Counted from the stretch's first letter, positions 1 to 6,754 are shown. The stretch is 7,684 nt of DNA from an uncultured Eubacteriales bacterium (GCA_900321525.1 ONWL01000058.1:1-7684), one strand, 5' to 3'. The notes: a model not told the origin generated them from the letters alone. Program-made: numbers and translations.

Positions 1-106
1 ATTTATAACACTTGTCAAAGGATTGCGCAAGCTATGAAAAGAAAAAAGTCGAAAAACCATGAAAGTGACAGGAATGAAAATGCTTTGTCTGAAATTTTTG
101 TCGTTC

Positions 107-135
107 TTGTCCTTTTGGAGTTCGTATGTTATACT
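107..135 (+). promoter_or_regulatory. Candidate sigma-A promoter with extended -10
   Basis: The -10 hexamer TATACT (130-135) is preceded by TG at the extended -10 position (127-128). A -35-like TTGTCC (107-112) matches four of six consensus bases at the ideal 17-base spacing. Transcription would start near 142, leaving a leader of about 65 bases before the DUF512 gene. This is the best promoter seen upstream of the four-gene run, so it probably drives der, plsY and gpsA too. It is a visual match to consensus, not a measured start site. Confidence 0.5.
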
Positions 136-154
136 TTAAATTGGTTTGTAACTG

Positions 155-169
155 TGGGAATTGTTCCCA
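155..169 (+). promoter_or_regulatory. Perfect inverted repeat in the 5' UTR
   Basis: TGGGAA (155-160) and TTCCCA (164-169) are exact complements around a TTG loop. The repeat lies between the predicted transcription start (about 142) and the SD site (199-204). No T-tract follows, so it is not a standard terminator. It could be a leader hairpin that stabilises the mRNA or a small operator; the sequence does not decide between these. Confidence 0.35.
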
Positions 170-198
170 TGGATCATAGTATGGAGATTGCGAAGAAC

Positions 199-204
199 AG
201 GGAG
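199..204 (+). promoter_or_regulatory. Ribosome binding site fixing the DUF512 protein start
   Basis: AGGGAG lies four bases before the ATG at 209. The frame is also open from an in-frame start at 161, but that start has no comparable SD and would add 16 residues unlike the family's PDZ start. It would also begin inside the leader inverted repeat. The start at 209 is therefore preferred. Confidence 0.7.
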
Positions 205-208
205 CAAT

Positions 209-1576
209 ATGAAAAAAGAACAAGGACATCGGATTGCCCGGGTCAAAGAAGGTTCCATTGCAGAAGAACTGGAGCTGGAAGCAGGGGATGTACTGCTGCA
301 GATCAATGACCAGGTAGTAGAAGATGTATTCGATTATGAGTTTTTATGCAGAGACACCTATCTGGAAGTGGTGATTCGGAAGGCAGATGGAGAAGAGTGG
401 CTGCTAGAGGTGGAGAAAGGCGAGGAAGAAGAACTGGGGCTGGAATTTGAAAGCAGTCTCATGTCTGATTATCGTTCCTGCACCAACAAGTGTATTTTCT
501 GTTTCATTGACCAGATGCCGCCGGGGATGCGGGACACATTGTATTTCAAGGACGATGACACCAGACTATCCTTTTTGCAGGGCAATTATGTGACATTGAC
601 CAATCTAAAGGACAAGGACATTGACCGGATCATCCGATACCGGTTAGGCCCCATCAATATATCCGTACATGCCACCAATCCGGAACTGCGCAAGAAGATG
701 CTGCACAATCGGTTTGCCGGAGAATTGTTACACAAGATTGACCGGCTGTATGAGGCAGGCATTGAGATGAATGGGCAGATCGTGTTGTGCAAAGGGATCA
801 ATGATGGAGCAGAACTGGAACGGTCACTGGCGGATCTGAGTAAATATGTGCCGGTGATGGAAAGCTTGTCGGTGGTGCCGGTAGGGTTGACCCGGTACCG
901 GGAAGGACTGTATCCGCTGGAACCTTTTGAAAAGGAAGATGCCTGTGCTGCACTGGAAATCATTGAGAAGTGGCAGCAGAAATTTCTGGCAGATTATGGC
1001 ATACGGTTTGTCCATGCCAGTGATGAGTTTTATATTGTGGCAGAGCGCCCCATTCCGCCGGAGGAAGAGTATGAAGGCTATATCCAGCTGGAAAATGGAG
1101 TGGGGATGGTACGACTGCTATTAGATGAAGTGACAGAGGCACTTTCCAGGTTAGAGCCGGATGACAGGCAGGTGCATGTGTCTTCTGTGTCGGGACTGTT
1201 GGTGGCACCATTTTTGCAGCAGATTTCAGAGCAGATTCAGGGACGGTTTCCAAATGTGCGGTTGGATGTGCATCCCATTACCAATCACTTTTTTGGAGAA
1301 CGGATCACGGTTACCGGTCTGATTACCGGGCAGGATCTGATTGCCCAGTTAAAGGGAAAGGATTTAGGGGAAAAGCTGTTGATCCCCATCAATATGCTCC
1401 GCAGTGGAGAGACGGTATTTTTGGATGATATTACAGTGGCAGAGGTAGAAACTGCTTTACAAGTTCCGGTGGATATTGTAAAATCAAGCGGGCAGGCTCT
1501 CGTCTCGGCAGTGACAGGAACTGTCGTACCAGAGGACACAGAATCGTATCCGCCTTATGAGCTGGAAAGCTTATAA
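209..1576 (+). CDS. DUF512 domain protein with PDZ-like and radical-SAM-like domains
   Basis: This 455-residue protein matches the DUF512 family of Clostridia and Cyanobacteria, whose cyanobacterial members are annotated as putative FeS oxidoreductases. Residues about 7-70 look like a PDZ-type domain (IARVKEGSIAEELELEAGD, then LLQINDQ). Residues 91-98 hold C-x3-C-x2-C (Cys91, Cys95, Cys98), the spacing used by radical SAM enzymes to bind a 4Fe-4S cluster. A barrel-like region follows to about 230. The C-terminal part carries DUF512 hallmarks: SDEFY at 271-275, GVGM at 297-300, NHFFGERITVTGLITGQDL at 359-377 and FLDD at 404-407. There is no signal peptide or membrane segment, so it should be cytosolic. 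The substrate is unknown to me. The gene ends 27 bases before der and is probably co-transcribed with it. Family assignment is firm; the catalytic role is inference from the cysteine motif. Confidence 0.9.
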   Translation: MKKEQGHRIARVKEGSIAEELELEAGDVLLQINDQVVEDVFDYEFLCRDTYLEVVIRKADGEEWLLEVEKGEEEELGLEFESSLMSDYRSCTNKCIFCFIDQMPPGMRDTLYFKDDDTRLSFLQGNYVTLTNLKDKDIDRIIRYRLGPINISVHATNPELRKKMLHNRFAGELLHKIDRLYEAGIEMNGQIVLCKGINDGAELERSLADLSKYVPVMESLSVVPVGLTRYREGLYPLEPFEKEDACAALEIIEKWQQKFLADYGIRFVHASDEFYIVAERPIPPEEEYEGYIQLENGVGMVRLLLDEVTEALSRLEPDDRQVHVSSVSGLLVAPFLQQISEQIQGRFPNVRLDVHPITNHFFGERITVTGLITGQDLIAQLKGKDLGEKLLIPINMLRSGETVFLDDITVAEVETALQVPVDIVKSSGQALVSAVTGTVVPEDTESYPPYELESL

Positions 1577-1593
1577 GACATTGCAGATAGAAC

Positions 1594-1599
1594 AGGAGG
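1594..1599 (+). promoter_or_regulatory. Strong ribosome binding site of der
   Basis: A perfect AGGAGG sits four bases before the ATG at 1604, in the 27-base gap after the DUF512 gene. No promoter or terminator is visible in the gap, which supports co-transcription with separate, strong translation initiation. Confidence 0.75.
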
Positions 1600-1603
1600 A
1601 ACC

Positions 1604-2932
1604 ATGAGTAAACCAATCGTTGCCGTGGTAGGACGACCAAATGTAGGCAAGTCTACATTGTTTAACGTGCTGGCAGGCAGTAAAATTTCAATTGTAAAGG
1701 ACACACCGGGTGTGACCAGAGATCGTATTTATGCGGAGTGTAACTGGCTGGATAAGAATTTTACCTTAATTGATACAGGCGGTATCGAGCCGGAAAGCGG
1801 AGACATCATTTTGTCTCAGATGCGGGAGCAGGCACAGATTGCCATTGATACGGCAGATGTGATCATCTTTTTGGTAGATGTACAGCAGGGACTACAAGAC
1901 GCAGATGCCAAGGTGGCAGATATGCTGCGCCGTTCCCGGAAACCGGTGATCCTCACTGTCAATAAAGTAGACAGTCTGGAAAAATACATGGCAGATGTGT
2001 ATGAGTTTTACAATCTGGGAATCGGTGATCCCATGCCCATCTCCTCTGTCAATCGTCTGGGATTGGGCGACTTGTTAGATGCCGTTGTTGAGAAGTTCCC
2101 GGGAGATGCAGAAACGGATCTGGAGGACGATAGACCGAAAATTGCGGTGGTTGGAAAGCCCAATGTAGGCAAGTCTTCTATCATCAACAGGCTGACAGGA
2201 GAAAACCGTGTGATTGTATCTGACATTGCCGGTACCACCAGAGATGCCATTGATACAGATATTGAGTGGAATGGCAGAGAATATGTCTTCATCGACACAG
2301 CCGGACTGCGCAGAAAGAGTAAGGTCAAGGAAGATTTGGAGCGGTACAGCATCATTCGTACTGTCAGCGCAGTGGAACGGGCAGATGTGGTGGTCATCGT
2401 CATCGATGCAGTGGAGGGAGTCACAGAGCAGGATGCCAAGATTGCCGGTATCGCCCATGACAAAGGCAAGGGCATCGTCATTGCTGTGAACAAATGGGAC
2501 GCCAAGGAAAAGGACGATAAGACCATTTATCGTTTCACAGAGGATGTGCGCAAGATTTTGTCCTTTATGACTTATGCAGAGATCGTCTTTATCTCCGCGA
2601 AGACCGGACAGCGTCTAAACCGTCTGTTTGAAGTGATTGATATGGTTATTGAAAATCAGAACCTGCGTGTTCAGACCGGTGTACTCAATGAGATTCTCAC
2701 AGAGGCAGTGGCCATGCAGCAGCCGCCTACAGATAAGGGCAAGCGTTTGCGCATTTACTACATGACACAAGTGTCTGTGAAGCCACCTACCTTCGTCATG
2801 TTTGTCAATGACAAGAATCTCATGCATTTTTCCTATACCCGGTATATTGAAAATAAGATTCGGGATACCTTTGGGTTCAGGGGAACGGCGATTCATTTTA
2901 TTGCAAGAGAGAGAAAAGAAAAGGATCAGTAA
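1604..2932 (+). CDS. der: Ribosome biogenesis GTPase Der (EngA)
   Basis: Der is an essential GTPase with two tandem G domains that helps assemble the 50S ribosomal subunit. This 442-residue copy has the usual full length. G domain 1 shows GRPNVGKS at 10-17, the G2 threonine in GVTRD (Thr38), DTGG at 57-60 and NKVD at 120-123. G domain 2 shows GKPNVGKS at 184-191, AGTTRD at 209-214, DTAG at 231-234, NKWD at 296-299 and SAK at 331-333. The KH-like C-terminal domain covers about 352-438 and includes KPPTFVMFVN. The G5 loop of domain 1 reads SSV (147-149) instead of the more usual SA-type sequence, a mild variation. The charged tail (RERKEKDQ) is typical. It sits 15 bases upstream of plsY; linkage of der with plsY and gpsA is common in Firmicutes. 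Confidence 0.98.
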   Translation: MSKPIVAVVGRPNVGKSTLFNVLAGSKISIVKDTPGVTRDRIYAECNWLDKNFTLIDTGGIEPESGDIILSQMREQAQIAIDTADVIIFLVDVQQGLQDADAKVADMLRRSRKPVILTVNKVDSLEKYMADVYEFYNLGIGDPMPISSVNRLGLGDLLDAVVEKFPGDAETDLEDDRPKIAVVGKPNVGKSSIINRLTGENRVIVSDIAGTTRDAIDTDIEWNGREYVFIDTAGLRRKSKVKEDLERYSIIRTVSAVERADVVVIVIDAVEGVTEQDAKIAGIAHDKGKGIVIAVNKWDAKEKDDKTIYRFTEDVRKILSFMTYAEIVFISAKTGQRLNRLFEVIDMVIENQNLRVQTGVLNEILTEAVAMQQPPTDKGKRLRIYYMTQVSVKPPTFVMFVNDKNLMHFSYTRYIENKIRDTFGFRGTAIHFIARERKEKDQ

Positions 2933-2935
2933 GAC

Positions 2936-2940
2936 GGAGG
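2936..2940 (+). promoter_or_regulatory. Ribosome binding site fixing the plsY start
   Basis: GGAGG lies one base before an in-frame GTG (2942) and seven bases before ATG (2948). Only the ATG has workable spacing, so PlsY should begin MHTIGIR, two residues shorter than the longest open frame. Confidence 0.75.
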
Positions 2941-2947
2941 CGTGACA

Positions 2948-3607
2948 ATGCACACAATAGGAATTCGTATCCTGCTATTGGTAGTGGGATATTGTTTTGG
3001 ATTGTTTCAGACTGGCTATTTATATGGAAAGGCACATGGCATTGACATCCGGACACAGGGAAGCGGCAATTCCGGTGCCACCAACAGTCTTCGGGTATTG
3101 GGCAAAAAAGCCGGTATCATCGTTCTGTTAGGAGATTGTTTCAAATGTATGATTCCCTGTCTGATTGTGAAATGGCTGACGGCACGCTATATGCCGGAAT
3201 ACACCTATCTGTTTATGATGTATATGGCACTGGGTGTGACATTGGGGCACAATTTCCCATTTTATATGAACTTTCATGGTGGCAAGGGAATTGCCTGCAT
3301 GGCAGGTATGATTCTGGCATATGATTGGAGAATGACACTGGTATGTGCCGCAGTCTTTTTCAGTCTGGCATTTATCACAAGGTATGTGTCTCTGTGTTCC
3401 ATCGTACTGGCAATGCTCATGTTTGGATTGACGGTACTGGCAGGACAGATGGGCTGGTTAGGAACGATGTCCGGGGCAGTGAAGATGGAACTGTATGGGA
3501 TCACATTCGTCATAGCGGCACTGTCCATCTGGCGGCATAGAGCCAATATCAGACGGCTGTTAAACGGAACGGAGAACCGTCTGGGAGAGAAGAAACGGAG
3601 ATCGTAA
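2948..3607 (+). CDS. plsY: Glycerol-3-phosphate acyltransferase PlsY
   Basis: PlsY is an integral membrane enzyme that moves an acyl group from acyl-phosphate to position 1 of sn-glycerol-3-phosphate, giving lysophosphatidic acid, the first committed step of phospholipid synthesis in most Gram-positives. The 219-residue length is normal. The three conserved cytosolic motifs are present: GSGNSGATN at 38-46, GHNFPF with GGKG at 100-114, and RANIRRLLNGTEN at 198-210. Hydrophobic segments fall near 5-22, 55-77, 86-104, 115-146 and 150-195, matching a multi-pass fold. The DxxKG-type motif seen in many homologues reads DCFKC here (63-67), with Cys where Gly is usual. The C-terminus is basic (GEKKRRS). 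The gene sits 13 bases upstream of gpsA, whose product makes its substrate. Identity is clear from the motifs. Confidence 0.96.
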   Translation: MHTIGIRILLLVVGYCFGLFQTGYLYGKAHGIDIRTQGSGNSGATNSLRVLGKKAGIIVLLGDCFKCMIPCLIVKWLTARYMPEYTYLFMMYMALGVTLGHNFPFYMNFHGGKGIACMAGMILAYDWRMTLVCAAVFFSLAFITRYVSLCSIVLAMLMFGLTVLAGQMGWLGTMSGAVKMELYGITFVIAALSIWRHRANIRRLLNGTENRLGEKKRRS

Positions 3608-3610
3608 AAG

Positions 3611-3615
3611 AGGAG
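3611..3615 (+). promoter_or_regulatory. Ribosome binding site of gpsA
   Basis: AGGAG ends five bases before the ATG at 3621, inside the 13-base gap after plsY. This fixes the gpsA start and fits translation from a shared plsY-gpsA transcript. Confidence 0.7.
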
Positions 3616-3620
3616 AGGAT

Positions 3621-4622
3621 ATGGCAAGGATTAGTATAATAGGTACCGGAACATGGGGGATTGCGCTGGCGATTCTCTTACACCGTAATGGACATCAGAT
3701 AACTGCGTGGTCTAAGTTTCCAGAGGAGATTCAGGCACTGGATACAACCAGAGTCCATCCCAATTTAAAGGGAGCACAGATTCCGGCAGAGATTGTATTT
3801 ACATCTGATTTACAGCAGGCATGCACCGATCAGGATATGCTGGTGTTAGCAGTGCCCTCTGTATTTACCAGAGAGACAGCGGCAGTGATGTGTCCCTATG
3901 TGGCAGAGGGGCAGATCATCGTCAATGTGTCCAAAGGAATCGAGGAATCTACGTTGAAGATTCTGACAGAGCAAATTGAGGAGGAGATTCCACAGGCGCA
4001 GACTGCCGTATTGTCTGGTCCCAGCCATGCAGAGGAAGTGAGCGTGGGTATGCCGACCATCTGCGTGGCAGGTGCGTGGAAAAAGGAAGTGGCAGAACTG
4101 GTGCAGGAGTACTTTATGTCTCCGGTATTCCGGGTCTATACCAGCCCGGATATGTTAGGCATTGAGATTGGTGGCGCACTGAAAAATGTGATCGCACTTG
4201 CTGCCGGTGTGGCAGACGGTCTGGGCTGTGGGGACAATACCAAAGCCGCACTGATCACCCGTGGCATTACAGAATTGTCCAGACTGGGCGTAAAGATGGG
4301 AGGCAGAGCAGAGACTTTTTCCGGTTTGACCTGTACCGGTGATCTGATCGTTACCTGTGCCAGTGTACACAGCCGCAACCGGAATGCCGGTGTGCTGATC
4401 GGACAAGGATATACTATGGAAGAGGCCATGAAGGAAGTGAACATGGTGGTAGAAGGGGTGTATTCTGCCAAGGCAGCGTTGGCACTGAGTAAAAAATATG
4501 AGGTATCTATGCCCATTGTAGAGGCAGTGAATAAAGTGCTGTTTGAAGGACAGCCTGCCAGAGAGGCATTGACAGAGTTAATGGTGCGAGTCAAAACAAA
4601 TGAGGTTCCCTGGGAAGAATAA
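3621..4622 (+). CDS. gpsA: NAD(P)H-dependent glycerol-3-phosphate dehydrogenase GpsA
   Basis: GpsA reduces dihydroxyacetone phosphate to sn-glycerol-3-phosphate with NAD(P)H, feeding PlsY in phospholipid synthesis. The 333-residue length is normal. The N-terminal Rossmann fold opens with IIGTGTWG (6-13), a GxGxxG dinucleotide site where many homologues read GAGAWG. NVSKGIE at 102-108 places Lys105 in the active site. LSGPSHAEEV (131-140) is a family signature. GALKNVIALAAG (185-196) holds the expected catalytic Lys188, GDLIVT begins at 240, and SRNRN (251-255) supplies the substrate-binding Arg-Asn pair. It appears soluble and cytosolic. It is the last gene of the tight operon: the gap to the next gene widens to 154 bases. 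Confidence 0.97.
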   Translation: MARISIIGTGTWGIALAILLHRNGHQITAWSKFPEEIQALDTTRVHPNLKGAQIPAEIVFTSDLQQACTDQDMLVLAVPSVFTRETAAVMCPYVAEGQIIVNVSKGIEESTLKILTEQIEEEIPQAQTAVLSGPSHAEEVSVGMPTICVAGAWKKEVAELVQEYFMSPVFRVYTSPDMLGIEIGGALKNVIALAAGVADGLGCGDNTKAALITRGITELSRLGVKMGGRAETFSGLTCTGDLIVTCASVHSRNRNAGVLIGQGYTMEEAMKEVNMVVEGVYSAKAALALSKKYEVSMPIVEAVNKVLFEGQPAREALTELMVRVKTNEVPWEE

Positions 4623-4667
4623 CCCATGGGGAAAACAAAAGAGGCAATCGTAAACAAGGACATGAGA

Positions 4668-4683
4668 AAACCGATGCCGGTTT
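4668..4683 (+). other. Short perfect hairpin after gpsA
   Basis: AAACCG (4668-4673) and CGGTTT (4678-4683) are exact complements around an ATGC loop. Only three T follow within the stem and the next bases are CC, so it is not a convincing terminator. It lies 46 bases after the gpsA stop and may protect the 3' end of the upstream mRNA. Confidence 0.3.
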
Positions 4684-4692
4684 CCAAAGAGA

Positions 4693-4737
4693 AAAGGGCA
4701 GGGGGCGTCATGGACACTGTTTCGGTTGCCTGCCTTT
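4693..4737 (+). terminator. Imperfect hairpin between gpsA and the MutS-like gene; weak terminator or attenuator
   Basis: Bases 4693-4702 (AAAGGGCAGG) pair with 4729-4737 (CCTGCCTTT) to give nine pairs with one bulged G (4696) around a 26-base loop. The T-run is only three bases and is part of the stem, so termination would be inefficient. It may set partial read-through from the lipid operon into the MutS-like gene. I found no convincing promoter between 4623 and 4776. Confidence 0.3.
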
Positions 4738-4765
4738 GTATGAGGCGTGCAGAAAATAAGGAATC

Positions 4766-4771
4766 GAGGGG
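4766..4771 (+). promoter_or_regulatory. Ribosome binding site fixing the MutS-like protein start
   Basis: GAGGGG lies five bases before the ATG at 4777. An in-frame GTG at 4747 would add ten residues but has no SD. The ATG start also places the membrane segment close to the N-terminus. Confidence 0.65.
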
Positions 4772-4776
4772 CTTGT

Positions 4777-6474
4777 ATGGAACAGTACATGGTATATATT
4801 GGAGGAATCGTGGTGGTGTTTGGATGGCTGATTTATCAGACCATCCGTTCCAGTCAGGAGCGGAAACGCCGCCTGTTAGAACGGATCCGCAGTGAGTTTG
4901 GGACATATGCCAACCGGGAATATGAATATGATGATTTTCACAGCATTTCCCATTACTTTGAGAAGAAGCACAAAAACAGAGGGGATCTGTTTACCATAGA
5001 CGATATCACATGGAACGATCTGGATATGGATCAGGTCTTTCTGGCCATGAACACTACCAGGTCCAGTATCGGACAGGATTATCTGTATGATCTGCTGCGC
5101 AGACCCAGCTTTGACCCGGCAGAATTGCAGGAGCGTGACCGTCTGGCTACATTTTTTGACAGTCACCCGGAGGAGCGGGAGCATTGTCAGATGCTGTTGT
5201 CAGAGGTAGGCTATACCAGAAAGATTTCCCTGATGGATTATATCGACAACATCCGGACATTGGAACAAAACAGCAACCTGCCTCATTACTTGTGTATTGG
5301 GCTGCTGGTGGCATCCGTGGCGTTGCTGGCTGTGAATCCGGAAGTGGGCGTGCTGTTATTGATCGGTTCTCTCATTTACAATGTGGCTTCTTATCTGCGG
5401 GAAAAGGGAAAGGTAGAAAGCTATTTTATGTGTATCCAGGCAATCGTTCGTCTGGTACAATGCAGCGATAAACTGAAAAAAATGGAAAGTCCGGAACTGG
5501 CAGAGTATGTGGGACGGTTGCAGAATGCTTCTTCTGTGTTCCAGTCTTTGAAACGGGATGCAGACCTGATGGGTTCTCCCAGCCAGGTCAATGGCAGTAT
5601 CATCGAGGCATTTTTAGATTATGTGCGAATGATGCTCCATGTGGATTTGATCTGCTACAACAACGCCCTGCGGAAAATCCAGCCCCATATGGAGGAAGTC
5701 ATGACTATGTGGGAAACCATCGGTGAATTGGAAGCAGGGATTGCCATTGCTTCTTTCAGAAAGGCACTGCCCATGAGCTGCAAACCGGAATTTACAGAGG
5801 AAAACCGTCTGCAAATGAAAAACGGCTACCATCCGCTGATCAGTAAGCCTGTGGCAAATACACTAGAAACCTATCGTCCGGTGTTGCTGACCGGATCCAA
5901 TGCGTCCGGTAAGTCCACGTTTTTAAAGACCGTTGCCATCAATGCCATATTGGCTCAGACCATTGACACGGTGCTGGCACAGGAATACGAAGCACCGATG
6001 TACCGGGTCTATTCCTCTATGGCGCTGCGGGATGATTTAAGCAGCAAGGAAAGCTATTATATGGTAGAGATCCGTTCCCTGAAACGGATCATGGATGCCG
6101 GAAAGAACAAAGAAAGCAAAGTCATCTGTTTTGTGGACGAAGTGCTGCGGGGCACCAATACAGTAGAGCGGATTGCCGCCTCTGCCAAGGTGTTGCAAAA
6201 GTTGTCCCAGGATGGGGTCATGTGCTTTGCCGCTACCCATGATATCGAGCTGACCCAGCTGTTGGAACAATATTATGAAAATTATCACTTTACAGAAGAT
6301 ATCGTAGACGGAGATGTACAGTTCAGCTATCGTCTCCACAAAGGAAGAGCCACTTCCAGAAACGCCATCAAGCTCCTTGGCATGATGGGATATGAGGAGC
6401 AGGTGATCAAAGAGGCAGAACAGACCGCAAACCACTTCTTAGAAAGCGGAGAGTGGAAGTTGATGGGATTGTAA
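4777..6474 (+). CDS. Membrane-anchored MutS-family ATPase
   Basis: This 565-residue protein has a C-terminal MutS-type ABC ATPase: Walker A GSNASGKST at 373-381; a segment resembling the canonical MutS 'DDL..G.S.F..E' loop at 413-438 (RDDLSSKESYYMVEI); Walker B and D-loop ICFVDEVLRGTNTVER at 450-465; and H-loop ATHD at 486-489. GRATSRNAIKLLGMMGYEEQVI (starting at 523) matches the end of MutS ATPase domains. Canonical MutS has more than 800 residues; the N-terminal mismatch-recognition domain and its Phe-x-Glu motif are not recognisable here. Instead there is a membrane segment at about 5-21 followed by a basic stretch (RKRRLLERIR), and a hydrophobic pair at about 171-185 and 189-206. By the positive-inside rule the ATPase would face the cytoplasm. 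A role in mismatch repair is therefore doubtful; the true function is unknown. Similar proteins are usually labelled only as MutS family. Confidence 0.88.
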   Translation: MEQYMVYIGGIVVVFGWLIYQTIRSSQERKRRLLERIRSEFGTYANREYEYDDFHSISHYFEKKHKNRGDLFTIDDITWNDLDMDQVFLAMNTTRSSIGQDYLYDLLRRPSFDPAELQERDRLATFFDSHPEEREHCQMLLSEVGYTRKISLMDYIDNIRTLEQNSNLPHYLCIGLLVASVALLAVNPEVGVLLLIGSLIYNVASYLREKGKVESYFMCIQAIVRLVQCSDKLKKMESPELAEYVGRLQNASSVFQSLKRDADLMGSPSQVNGSIIEAFLDYVRMMLHVDLICYNNALRKIQPHMEEVMTMWETIGELEAGIAIASFRKALPMSCKPEFTEENRLQMKNGYHPLISKPVANTLETYRPVLLTGSNASGKSTFLKTVAINAILAQTIDTVLAQEYEAPMYRVYSSMALRDDLSSKESYYMVEIRSLKRIMDAGKNKESKVICFVDEVLRGTNTVERIAASAKVLQKLSQDGVMCFAATHDIELTQLLEQYYENYHFTEDIVDGDVQFSYRLHKGRATSRNAIKLLGMMGYEEQVIKEAEQTANHFLESGEWKLMGL

Positions 6475-6545
6475 AACATTGATACCGGGCGCCTTTGATC
6501 AAAATTTTGAATGGCTTGCAGTTGGAAACGCAATTTTTGCATTTG
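6475..6545. other. Non-coding spacer after the MutS-like gene
   Basis: This AT-rich stretch holds a 12-base perfect palindrome, TCAAAATTTTGA (6499-6510), and a four-pair hairpin GCAA/TTGC (6530-6540). ACGCAAT occurs twice, at 6528-6534 and 6560-6566, the second copy inside the adjacent inverted repeat. No gene or promoter is evident. It may belong to the same element as the structure that follows. Confidence 0.4.
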
Positions 6546-6659
6546 ACGGATACCTGCGTACGCAATATGTCTTTCGAAGGCACGCTCCCGCTTCGGTGTG
6601 GATTGCAGCGGCATTCACAAGAGCCTTCTTAAGACATATTTGCCTTCCTTGGTATCCGT
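6546..6659. other. Long imperfect inverted repeat: candidate structured RNA or MITE-like element
   Basis: Three blocks of complementarity nest in order. ACGGATACC (6546-6554) pairs with 6651-6659. Bases 6562-6573 (GCAATATGTCTT) pair with 6631-6643 with one bulged T (6641). GAAGGC (6576-6581) pairs with 6623-6628. That is about 27 pairs, separated by a symmetric 7x7 internal loop (6555-6561 against 6644-6650) and a 2x2 loop. The 41-base apex can form two hairpins: CCG-CTT-CGG (6588-6596), and GATTGC (6601-6606) with GCATTC (6611-6616) around AGCG with one T-T mismatch. A terminator follows nine bases later. No open frame fits. The strand is undecided, but the terminator favours a + strand transcript. 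I do not recognise it as a known RNA family. Confidence 0.6.
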
Positions 6660-6667
6660 TTTACATA

Positions 6668-6700
6668 AGATCAGGCGTTTTCAACTGCCTGATTTATTTT
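6668..6700 (+). terminator. Rho-independent terminator
   Basis: Bases 6668-6676 pair with 6687-6695: nine pairs with one G-U, including the solid core ATCAGGC/GCCTGAT. The loop is ten bases, and the T-rich tract TTTATTTT (6693-6700) follows. It should end transcripts from the MutS-like gene and any RNA from the preceding structured element. On the opposite strand the stem is not followed by a T-run, so it looks one-directional. Confidence 0.8.
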
Positions 6701-6729
6701 GATGAAAAGGCTGTTTTCTGGAAAAAGAG

Positions 6730-6738
6730 TGTTACGAT
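6730..6738 (+). promoter_or_regulatory. Weak candidate extended -10 for the MATE gene
   Basis: TG (6730-6731) plus TACGAT (6733-6738) resembles an extended -10 with four of six consensus matches, but no good -35 lies about 17 bases upstream. A promoter is expected here because a terminator ends at 6700 and the next gene starts at 6795. The element is only the best visible guess. Confidence 0.25.
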
Positions 6739-6754
6739 GCCCATCAGAGTGGGC
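6739..6754 (+). promoter_or_regulatory. Short hairpin in the leader of the MATE gene
   Basis: GCCCA (6739-6743) pairs with TGGGC (6750-6754) around TCAGAG. It lacks a T-tract, so it is not a terminator. It sits immediately downstream of the candidate -10 and could serve as an operator or leader hairpin. Confidence 0.3.

Noticed and set aside
12..38. TTGTCA and TATGAA as an alternative promoter
   Set aside because: The spacer is only 15 bases, the -10 is weak, and the downstream extended -10 at 127-135 is a better match.
34..309. Open frame of 91 codons with a hydrophobic stretch at the window start
   Set aside because: It overlaps the first 100 bases of the well-supported DUF512 gene in another frame, crosses the promoter and SD, has no convincing SD of its own, and its C-terminal part is a shadow of that gene.
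2008..2526. Minus-strand frame of 172 codons inside der
   Set aside because: It is antisense to an essential, fully conserved GTPase gene, and its Ser/Thr-rich composition is typical of antisense shadows.
4626..4895. Small open frame (89 codons) starting just after gpsA
   Set aside because: It has no SD, its second half overlaps the MutS-like gene out of frame, and the composition of the unique part resembles spacer sequence.
6327..6614. Minus-strand frame of 95 codons covering part of the structured element
   Set aside because: Most of it is antisense to the MutS-like gene, with no SD; the palindromic structure explains the rest. Automated pipelines may well annotate it as a hypothetical protein.
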